Shown here piece by piece: positions 1-9,200 of a stretch of DNA of 64,000 bases. The stretch lies in contig CP136069.1 in NCBI GenBank assembly GCA_032622095.1, positions 89,943,878 to 90,007,877 on the forward strand, given 5' to 3'. A program made the position numbers and the translations under genes. Source of the DNA: Siphonodentalium dalli (taxonomy: Eukaryota; Mollusca; Scaphopoda; Gadilida; Siphonodentaliidae). The first letter of the stretch is position 1. Each line of letters opens with the position of its first letter. The notes beneath the pieces are model-generated. The model was not told the DNA's origin, searched no databases, and saw only the letters and a list, made by a program, of their open reading frames with translations.

Positions 1-558
1 ATGGGAGTAGAGATATGATTCAATGGGGGTACATATATGATTCAATGGGAGTACATATATGATTCAATGGGGGATACATATATGATTCAATGGGAGTACA
101 TATATGATTCAATGGGAGTACATATATGATTCAATGGGGGGTACATATATGATTCAATGGGAGTACATATATGATTCAATGGCAGTACAGATATGATTCA
201 ATGGGAGTACATATATGATTCAATGGGAGTAGAGATATGATTCAATGGGGGTACATATATGATTCAATGGGAGTACATATATGATTCAATGGGAGTACAT
301 ATATGATTCAATGGGGGTCCATATATGATTCAATGGGGGTACGTATATGATTCAATGGGAGTACAGATATGATTCAATGGGGGTACATATATGATTCAAT
401 GAGGTACATATATGATTCAATGGGAGTACATATATGATTCAATGGGAGTACATATATGATTCAATGGGAGTATATATATGATTCAATGGGAGTACATATA
501 TGATTCAATGGGAGTACAGGTATGATTCAATGGGAGTACAGATATGATTCAATGAGAG
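1..558. repeat. 22-bp tandem array (minisatellite/satellite)
   Basis: About 25 head-to-tail copies of a unit of about 22 bp, each containing GATTCAATGGGAGTAC followed by ATATAT. Spacing between GATTCAATG words is 21-23 bp. Variants are mostly G-run length (GGG to GGGGGG), GTACAT versus GTACAG, and one GAGGTAC. The array is cut by the left edge of the window, so its full size is unknown. The last unit is degenerate (GATTCAATGAGAGTAT). Confidence 0.95.
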
Positions 559-1207
559 TATACATATGTGCAGCGATTCACCATTGTCGTTTGTTAACGT
601 TTCAGACAAATTCACTGAACCGAAGCCTGCAGGCCACTCCAATGGTGTTTACCAGCTAGATTGACACCAGCTGATCACGAAAATGCAAGAAAAATCAAAG
701 GTCATGTGTTTACTTTTTAAAATAAAGTGTACGATATAAGGCTATCCCACAGCAGCTAGTTAAATAAATTTCCCACTCACAAAAAAATCTATTCCCACAT
801 TAATTCACCAGTTTTAATTATTTAGATATGATGTACAAATCAAATAAAAAAGATTTCATCATTTAATAACGTGTCACATGTATCACGTGAAGGCCATTCT
901 TCAGTTACCTTCACCTCTATCATTCCACGGTACACTCGCTCTCCGACTCGGGAACACATTTAGCTTCCTGTTCCTTATGAGCTTTTCCTGTGGCCAGAGT
1001 TATGACAACGAGGTGATTCATGATTGTATTGTTCTCATGTAGATCGCAAAAGTTGGGATATCGTTTGAGATATAGATTATAGATACTGGATACACAGATG
1101 TTTTCATATTTATGGAAACCTTACCAGGACTCCAGTACAAGCATTCGTTCTCGGCAGCAATAACATTCAACTGACAAGGGACATTGTTCTATGCAGAGAC
1201 GCCATAG
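559..1207. other. unassigned flank left of the LTR element
   Basis: About 650 bp of AT-rich sequence between the tandem array and the retrotransposon. I see no credible coding frame, no RNA gene and no obvious repeat structure. Confidence 0.5.
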
Positions 1208-1211
1208 TTAT
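1208..1211. repeat. target-site duplication, left copy (TTAT)
   Basis: TTAT immediately outside the LTR that starts at 1212. It matches TTAT at 14040-14043 outside the other LTR. A 4-bp duplication is usual for Ty3/Gypsy-type elements. Confidence 0.85.
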
Positions 1212-1810
1212 TGTGGCAGAACCCCGTACGTTGGAGATACGACGTTCCGACCGGACTTCACGTTGTGTACTTTTTTGGTGTGACGACAACTCATGGAACC
1301 GTAGATATCTATTTATTTCTAGAGCATAACTTCGCTTCTCAAGATAGGTCAGCTGATGCTAGCATTCTCAGGCTCTTCTGGATCAGTAAGTCATTCCCAG
1401 GGCGGTACTCATAGGAGGACTCAGTCAACTGAACACTGATGGGTAAAACCTCAGTGCTTATATGTAAAAGTGGTAACCTACTTTTCAAAATCATGGGACG
1501 ATGTTACTGGCCAGGCTTGACAACTAGTTGTCAACGGCTCGTCACTAAAGTTAGCTTTAGTATAGCTTTCGTATATCATTACCAGTGCAGTGTACCAAAA
1601 CAACTAATAACTTTTAGACCTCTGCACTGGTTCGACTGGGGACCTTCCTGAGAACTAGCTAGAATCAGCATCGCGTGATCTCGTCATCGTGCTAAGTACG
1701 GCTGTCCGACTAACAATCCCACGCCTGTTATTCATGCATCGTAATAGTTGGAACTGATGCAATAGTTTACAGGGGCGTGATCAGGCAGGGGCGCACATCG
1801 TTCTGTTACA
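1212..1810 (-). repeat. 3' LTR of the retrotransposon
   Basis: 599 bp, apparently identical to 13441-14039. On the coding strand it starts TGTAACAG and ends CTGCCACA. Being downstream of the coding region it acts as the 3' LTR and would supply the polyadenylation signal. Confidence 0.95.
1312..1317 (-). terminator. polyadenylation signal AATAAA in the 3' LTR
   Basis: AATAAA on the minus strand, about 120 nt after the position corresponding to the predicted start of R (the initiator at 13663-13668 in the 5' LTR). This fits an R region ending shortly downstream and a U5 of roughly 80-90 nt. Position-based inference. Confidence 0.5.
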
Positions 1811-1823
1811 TACCTCCCATACC
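1811..1823 (-). promoter_or_regulatory. polypurine tract (plus-strand primer)
   Basis: Directly upstream of the 3' LTR the coding strand reads GGTATGGGAGGTA, then the LTR begins TGTAAC. A purine-rich run at this boundary is where plus-strand DNA synthesis is primed in LTR elements. The tract is interrupted by T residues, so its exact extent is uncertain. Confidence 0.55.
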
Positions 1824-1826
1824 AAG

Positions 1827-1859
1827 AGGATTTCGCATAGGCTGATGCGAAATCATCCT
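1827..1859. other. hairpin next to the polypurine tract
   Basis: An inverted repeat (AGGATTTCGCAT against ATGCGAAAT..CCT, with a 2-nt bulge) lies within 20 bp of the 3' LTR, just upstream of the polypurine tract on the coding strand. Function unknown. Confidence 0.6.
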
Positions 1860-2864
1860 AGCAGGAATCGTTAACAGAAAGATGGCACACTGTTAGTTTA
1901 AGTTTAAGTTATTATTATTATTAGGATTTGTTATCCTTTAGTGAAAAGGCAACCTTTCTGGTTGCCATTGAAGGACAGACTGAGCACAATGACGGCCAAG
2001 GTCTAAGGCAAGACTACTATTGTTAGTATATATTTATATGCTTTTCAATTTCTGTAAAAGGAAAATATGGGCAGGATACGTGAGTAGTACATCTCTATCC
2101 AGATACTAAGCAGAGTTAACTATAGTTAAATGAGAACACATATGTGTACCTGCTTGTTGAAAAGAGGATATGACCTCTGCATGTTAGCAGGGTTTAGATG
2201 TATGGAAAATTTTTGATTTTTACTCCATTAAAAATCTGTCTGTGCAGAACATCTAAATGGCTTAATAGCCTGATTCAAAAGTAAACCATAAGTTGTGTTT
2301 ATATGTTGAAGACTTTAAAGTCTGTTATAATTTATGGAACAACTACGATACTACCTATCTCACGTATCCAGCTATAATGAGCTAATCTACTTATTATATC
2401 TGATTAATTTTTAGCCTTAGACCGTGGTCTTTATATAATCCTATGGCATGCGACGAATTAATTTTGAGCATGCACATAATATCAGGGTATATACAATACC
2501 GTATTTGGAATTATATCACATCACAATAAGTTCGTGTTTTAAATCACGAGGTTTCTTTTTTACATCGTCTTCTTGGAATGTCATATATTTATGTTATATA
2601 CACTTGTTGCTTTCTTGACATCATATTCAGGGAATGTCATATATTTATTGTATATACTCTTCATCTTTTCTTGACATCATATTCAGGGAATGTCATATAT
2701 TCTGTATATACTATTCGTCTAATCCTCTTCTGTAATGAACATGATTCAGCTGAACCGGATACAAGTCCAAGCACAGGTCTTGGCGGAGACGTACGTGACT
2801 ACGTACTCAAGAATCCCCAAGCGCAAGTGGTTAAATTCTTGATCCAATCCAGCGGTTCTAATGG
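1860..2864 (-). other. 3' untranslated region of the retrotransposon, with a short minisatellite
   Basis: About 1 kb between the hydrolase stop and the polypurine tract with no convincing coding frame on either strand. At about 2573-2725 there are about three tandem copies of a unit near 60 bp containing GGAATGTCATATAT and TTGACATCATATTCA. The rest is AT-rich and unassigned. Confidence 0.6.
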
Positions 2865-3503
2865 TTATGAATGTGTTAATGCGAACACAATCGCATGTTT
2901 TATATTCCGGGATAGTCGGATATTTCCTTCTTCGTTGAGGTGAACTTTATCACGATTCAAGGCTGATTCCTCAACGAAGGTGGATAGTCTTCGAAGCGGC
3001 CAGTAATATGCTGCTGGGTAATTTTTATGTAACCCGCTCCGAAGTAATTGGTTTAATTGACTCACACGGTCATTATATTGATTGACATCGATACTGCGAG
3101 TACTGGTCTTCTTTTCTGGACCTGGAAGTCGGACTTTTCTTCTCTGAAGTAGCTCGCAGACAATTATTTTGGTAGGAGTTGGGTCTTGTAGTTTGTGGAT
3201 TAGTTGGGTTAGGTCGTAGTATGTATCTTCTACTGACCTAGAGGAGAGGTCATTGCCTCCACACATTATTATTATTATGGACGGACGTAGTTGTTGTAGT
3301 TGGCTGATGGTTGACGTTTGTAGGTCGTGGAGTCGCAATCCACTAATACCATACATAGTTACTGTAATATTGGGGTCGACTAAATCCAATGCTCTGCGGA
3401 AGTTGTTGGGATATAGCGTCATCTTCTTCTCCGTTGATAGTAAATGTTGAGCCAGTCGTTGAATATGGCTGGATCCGAAGATGACAACGTTGATTTTGGA
3501 CAT
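2865..3503 (-). CDS. SGNH-family hydrolase/esterase carried by the retrotransposon
   Basis: A 212-residue frame with an ATG start at 3501-3503. The SGNH blocks are all present in order: block I FGSSH at residues 9-13 (predicted nucleophile Ser12), a block II glycine in YGISG (51-55), block III GGND at 82-85, and block V DKVH at 185-188 giving the Asp/His of the triad; NQYNDRV at about 141 fits the usual helix before it. There is no signal peptide (the hydrophobic N-terminus is the first beta strand) and no membrane segment, so a cytosolic enzyme is likely. It starts 4 nt after the env stop (TAA GAAA ATG), suggesting translation by reinitiation on the env RNA. Substrate unknown; SGNH enzymes are mostly lipid or carbohydrate esterases. 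Esterase domains of this fold are known in some CR1-type LINEs; beside a Gypsy env I find it unusual. Confidence 0.88.
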   Translation of the reverse strand: MSKINVVIFGSSHIQRLAQHLLSTEKKMTLYPNNFRRALDLVDPNITVTMYGISGLRLHDLQTSTISQLQQLRPSIIIIMCGGNDLSSRSVEDTYYDLTQLIHKLQDPTPTKIIVCELLQRRKVRLPGPEKKTSTRSIDVNQYNDRVSQLNQLLRSGLHKNYPAAYYWPLRRLSTFVEESALNRDKVHLNEEGNIRLSRNIKHAIVFALTHS

Positions 3504-3507
3504 TTTC

Positions 3508-5606
3508 TTATAAGGTAGATGTTGAAGAAGCTTCGTCAGTGGTAATCAGTTCTGGCAGTTCCATGAGTTGGTGCTGCTGTAAATAGGCAATATCATTTTC
3601 AGTTAGGTGAATTTTGGTACGTTTGATAGTTACAGGAGTGGATGGCGATTCGGCTGATCGCTTAGTTTCTGATGTAAGTGATGAAGACGTGGTTGGTTCT
3701 TCGTTCAAGGTACCTGCGTCTTCACGTACACCTAGTGACCCAAATCTGACGTTATGGCGCCTATTGCGGCGTTTATGTTTGCATAAGAGGGACATAACTT
3801 TATTCCGGTAACGACAGAGGGCAAGCACCGAAGCTAACATTGCCACAATTATGATTACATAAACATATTTTGGAATTTCCGAATTAAGGGGTGTTATGCT
3901 TTCTAGTTTGTCCAATGAATCAATTAACTGATGTAAAGGTATTTTAGTAACACCTTTTAATGCGATTGGTAATGTAAAATTCCTAAAACGATCAATTCTG
4001 TCCAAGACAGGTTTCCAAAGGTAGAACTTGGAAAGATTAAATTTAGGAAGAATCTCGTTATCAAACGCATTTATAAGCTGAGAGTTGTCACCTGAGAAGT
4101 GACTCTCAATTTTCACATTCGGGGCAGAAGCGATACACGTAGGTTGTAAAGTTAATAATCCAATAGGCGGAAATAATGTCACTTCTTGAGAACTTACATA
4201 ATCTTTACACATTACCGAGAAAGTTATTGGTTTAGCTAAGCTAATGACAAAGAGTCCAGTGTTTACATTTCTGACATATGGTAGTTTAACGCTCGGTTGC
4301 ACTTCTATAATGCACTGGTCTTTTATTGACCTCGTGTCATTCATGAGTAATGCGATAGGGCATGGTTTATCGTTGTAAAGCGTTCGAATAACACCATCAA
4401 AAGGACAGAATGGCAATGGATTCATTAAGCAGAGCGAGTTATCGGGTAATGTTATGAATTGAGTACGACCAGCATTTATTATTAAGTGTTTATGGTCAAA
4501 CCGATATTCAGCAATCATTTGTCTTAAATCCGAAGATAAAGATTTGTTATTAGGTGTGTATGGGAACGAATGAATCTTAAAGAGTTCGAATTTGTTCCTT
4601 ATGTTGATCAGAGGAATTTTCACTAGTACAATTAGTCGACTGTTTGTCAACAGAGTAGAACACTTAAAGTTTTGATAATACTTCCACAATTCAGTGTTGG
4701 GATCAAATGGTAATTTAAGATGATCTGGAAGATGTTTGTCCAAGTCAGATAACACTCGTCGTAAGGTATTAATACGAACCACACTTGGAGCAATTCGTTT
4801 GGTAGTTAAGATACTTATTTGCGTATGCATGTGTTCTACATGAAATCTAGCAGCAGTAATCATTTGATTTATCTCTGTAATTCTTAGGTCAATATGATTA
4901 TGCAAATTAGCGTAGTATTCCAATGTCGTTAATTTGTGTGATTGCTTGTTGAATGCCTCAGTGAGTACATGCTGAATATATTTAACTGTTTCAACCAACT
5001 GATTAGTTTTCATTCTATTTTCACGGATGTAATTCCGGGAGACGTCCATTAGGCTAAAACTTTCTTTGAGAGTGTGCTCAATTTTTCGTTGATTATTAGC
5101 CAATTTATTAATATTATTATTAATATTATTGAGGTCGCTCTCACTGACTGTTCCAAACAGCCAGGATAATCCTTCTCCTATGAAGGGGAGCAGCGACCTT
5201 TTAATCTTATGCGGCGAGTCATCGTGAAGCGTTTTGTATTCGACAAATTGCGAAACAACTTCTAAGTATTCGGTGTTCAGTATCTCTAAGTTTTCACTGA
5301 AACTCGCGAAGAGATCGTCGAATTGTTTAGTTGTACCTGTCAAGTTAAACGACTCATGTCCGTTTGTTTGTATTGTTTTTAACTTTGTTCGGTCCAACTC
5401 TTTTCGAGCTATTTTTATTTGTCTTGACAGGGATTTCAAGTAGGTTTGAAATGGTTCTAAGTTTACTACGAAACCTATTGTCCAATCTGCATTGGTCATA
5501 TATATATCTTTAAGTTTTTGGAAAATCACATTATGTCGCGTCACAATAATGCTATTCGTTTGACCCAATTCTAGTGAGATTAAGGTCACACAGAGTACTA
5601 GTATTG
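3508..5606 (-). CDS. env: F-type envelope-like fusion glycoprotein (spliced; main exon)
   Basis: The open frame of about 699 codons begins right at a splice acceptor and has no ATG near its start; the first in-frame GTG (5587-5589) is unlikely to be the true start. Residues below count from that GTG. The first stretch is hydrophobic like a signal peptide. A basic cleavage motif KIKR at about 128-131 is followed by a hydrophobic stretch (LLPFIGEGLSWLFG) and then an Asn-rich coiled-coil-like helix, the layout of baculovirus-F-type class I fusion proteins found in errantivirus-like elements. A membrane span lies at about 575-593, followed by a tail of about 98 residues with a basic patch (KHKRRNRR). 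The pol stop lies about 680 nt upstream and the hydrolase start 4 nt downstream. The frame is uninterrupted. Family assignment rests on the cleavage/fusion-peptide pattern, not on a search. Confidence 0.85.
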
Positions 5607-5640
5607 CTGAAAATAGAAGTCACATGATTAGAGTGATCTC
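5607..5640 (-). promoter_or_regulatory. splice acceptor for the env mRNA
   Basis: On the coding strand a pyrimidine-rich run TTCTATTTTCAG ends at 5607, with a branch-point-like CTCTAATC about 25 nt upstream. An in-frame TGA lies just upstream of the env frame, so env cannot start further up without splicing. The frame needs one base from an upstream exon, which the donor at 13377 supplies. Confidence 0.7.
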
Positions 5641-6283
5641 GTAGGTTAGGGTTGGGGTGTGTCTAGTTGTTGTGTCTGGTTGCCTTTGTTATCCTTGTAA
5701 TTGTAACTAGTTACTTAACTTAAATACACTCGTTGTTGGAGATGTGCACTTCTCCAAAAACTAATATTAATTCAAACATTCCTATCTATGGTATTATTTA
5801 GATTGGCGAATTTCAGGCGTGCAATGGTACTATTTAAAGTTAAGTCAATAAAATCAAATTTCCCTTCTTACTTTTACACCTATCTATTTTTACAAAGAAG
5901 GAATCAGACTGCAGTCACAGGGAGGAGTTCAGACAAAAAAAATATTTGTTTGATATTTGTTTGAAAGAGGACAGGTCTTCTGAAGAGGTGTACGTGACAG
6001 ACGTACTCAGGTCAATTCTTCCAAAGACGTATACAGGTCAACACCGTGCCGTCGCACATGTCAACGCTGCACAATCCTCCCTAACAAGGAATTCTTTAGC
6101 AGAGCTAAAGAAGGCAAAGAATAAATGAGCAGCGGGGATAAACGAACCGCGGAATAAGCTCGGCCATTAATGGGACCTTGTAAATAATCAAGGACATGCA
6201 GTAGAAATGCATGTGATTTCGGCTAATCCATATCCATTAATGGAAAAGGGAACAACAGACTATTTGACGGTGTAGTCAGATAT
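5641..6283 (-). other. pol-env intergenic region of the retrotransposon
   Basis: About 640 bp between the pol stop (6284) and the env acceptor, AT-rich, with no credible coding frame on the element strand. It would be intronic in the env RNA. Confidence 0.6.
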
Positions 6284-9200
6284 TTAGAGATCAGTCTCTA
6301 GAAGGGGGATAACTGTCAGGGGTTCAATGGTAAGCAGGCGACCAGGTTCAAACTGAGATTCAGCTGAGTCGTCCTCTGCTGTTGATAATTTGGCATGAAC
6401 AGATTCAATGTCTGCAGCCATGGTGATGTCTTGTAATCCCAGATTGGGAGGTACATCATAATCGTCGGTAGATGCGTTATATGCATTGTGCATATCATCA
6501 CTGTACTCTTCAGTAGAGGCATTATAATCATTCTGAGCCTCTTGAGCTAGTTTACGAGCACGCAGCTTGGTGCGAAGCTCGTTAAGGGGTATATCGTCTT
6601 CGTCCTCCGAATCTGATCTGACCTGGCGTTTCATTGTACGAAGACGCTGAAGAGGTATGTTATCCTCGGAGTCGGAGTCAGAATCAGATGAGGAGGGGGG
6701 TACAACATAGCGCTGCGCTCTGACAGCAGCTTCTTTGTCAGTTTTGACAGGCAGAGTCCAATCTATGGCAGCTCTGCGGAGGAGGTCAGCATGACTCTTA
6801 GTCACACGACCTGTAAGTTGATTACGGATGCGGTATGAAACAGGGGACCGCTTTTCAATGACGCGAAAATATGGTTGCCACTTAAGGGCTAACTTATTTT
6901 TGGTGCGATTGTCTTTATAATAGACAGGGTCGCCCACTTCAAAAGAGTTATCGGTCGCCTTCTTATCTTGGTAGGTTTTCTGTCGCTTTTTAGCAGACTG
7001 TAGATGACGATGCATCAAACGAAATGAACGATGCATTTCTTGAAGTGCGACCTTGTGAAAGTCTTCACCCACATACTTGTGATGAGGGCGGAGCAAATTG
7101 TCAATTGGTAAAATGGGGTCACGTTGATATAGCAGGTAGAATGGCGAGTATTTAGTAGATTCATTCACACTGAATCGTATACTAGCCAGTGTTTGGGGAA
7201 GATACAGATCCCATGTCTCAAGTTGATTCTTAAGCAACTTGGAAAGAATGTCATGCATAGTCCGGTGAACGCGTTCAACTTTGGCGTTACTCTGAGGATG
7301 ATAATAAGAAGAAGTGACGTGATGAATACGAAGTTCTTCTAAGACATCATGCATGACTTGATTAATATTCTCGGTGCCATTATCAGTTACCAGTTCCAGC
7401 GGTGCTGAGAAACGAGGAAAAATCTCACTTAGTAACAAATTGGCAATAGTGGAGGCAGATTTGTCTGGTACTGCAAAACTTTCTGGCCAACCACTATAGA
7501 GGTCGATGAAAGTGACGATGTAGACGTTCCCACTTAACGTCTTAGGGTAGGGTCCACTTAAATCGAGACCAATTTTAGCGAAGGGGTAAGGTGCTATGTC
7601 TGTTTCTTGAAGAGGTGATTTCTTTTTCTGAAGTTTTCGACTTTGGCAGGGAATGCATTTTTCACAATATGCATATATATCTTTGTAAAGATTCTTCCAA
7701 TAATACTTGGATTTGATTGAGGAAAACATTTTATCGGTACCTAGATGCCCATTATCATCGTGGTACTGCTGCATAATGTGAGCTTGTAAATGAGATGGAA
7801 TGCACATGCGAAGAACAGGGTCATCCTTGGCATGACTAATATAATGCAAGATGTCATTGATAAGTATGTATTTTTCCCAAATGGAGGGGGGTGGATTGTT
7901 GCAATTATATTGTTTCTTAAGCTCTACTATCTCAGCGTCTTTATCTTGTTCTAGAGTCATGTTGAAATCAACATGTGTGAGTTGAGATTGACGAGGTAAG
8001 TCATCAGGAGGAATTATGCACTTAGCAAATTCTTTGGGTTCAAATTTGTTAGAATTTATGGCTGTCACTTGATAAGCCTTATCACTGATCTCAGGAATGT
8101 CTTCACCATCTGAGGAATCAGTATGAGTATGAGGATTTAACGGAGAATGTGCAGGTGGACGAGAGAGCCAGTCTGCACAGAGATTCGAAGGACCTGGTAT
8201 GTATTCAATCTGGCAATTATAGCCAGCAATATCCAGTGCCCAATTCTGAAGTTTCTTATTGGCACTAAGAGGGCCTTTAAGAAGATGTTCAAGAGGTTTG
8301 TGGTCAGTACGAATGGTAAACTGAGCATTTGATAAGTAATGATCAAACTTCCGAAGGGCATAGTGAATGGCGAAGCATTCCTTTTCAATTGTGGCCCAGC
8401 GGCGTTGAGTATCACTAAGTTTGTGTGAGAGGAAATAGATTGGTCTTTCCAATTTACCAGCGATGGTGGGATCAAGACTTGGGTCTTCATAAGGTTGAGT
8501 AAGACATGCCCCGATACAATTGTCAGAGGCATCAGTATATAACCAATATGGTTTGTTGACGTCTGGGTATGCAAGATAAGATACTCCAGTTAGTTTTGAT
8601 TTCATGGTATCAAAGCTTCTTTGGCATTCATCAGTCCATTTAAACTTTGAATACTTTTTAGTGAGATTAATCAGAGGTGTAGCGATGGCGCTAAAACCAG
8701 GAATGAAACGACGATAGTATGATGTCATTCCCATAAATGATCTAACTCCTTTAATATTGGTAGGTGGTGGAACATCTCGAATGGCCTTGACTTTATCAAG
8801 GTCGGGTTTGACACCATCTGAGTTAATAACAAAACCTAAGTACTTGGTCTCAGTTTGGAAAAACTTACACTTTTTCAATTTGAGTTTCAATTTATGTTGT
8901 CGAAGGCGATCGAAGACAGTTTGAATGTCTTTACGATGTTGAGCCTCCGTCGGCGAAAATATCAAAATATCGTCTAAGTAGGCTAATGAGCGATCTTGTA
9001 GGCCATCTAAGACGACGGACATTAGCTCTTGAAACAAACTTGGGGCATTTGAAAGACCGAAACTCATTACCTTGAAAGAATAGGTCCCTCTATGGCAAGT
9101 AAATGTAGACTTTTCACGGGCATCTTCATCTAATAAGATTTGCCAGTAGCCTGACTTAAGATCAAGCGCTGTCAGGTATTTAGAGCCATTTAGAGAATTC

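Noticed and set aside
1-558. Regular direct repeats that might suggest a CRISPR-like array
   Set aside because: There are no unique spacers: units are contiguous 22-bp copies, and the window is animal DNA.
2865-3503. Host gene captured by chance between LTRs
   Set aside because: It lacks introns, is spaced 4 nt from env and sits on the element's coding strand, so it behaves as an element gene; its ultimate origin may still be a host or LINE esterase.
5587-5589. GTG as the start of the envelope gene
   Set aside because: It would cut through the hydrophobic leader, and a splice acceptor with matching phase lies just upstream.
5946-6128. Small plus-strand frame between pol and env
   Set aside because: Opposite to the element's coding strand, 60 codons, no family, inside the env intron.
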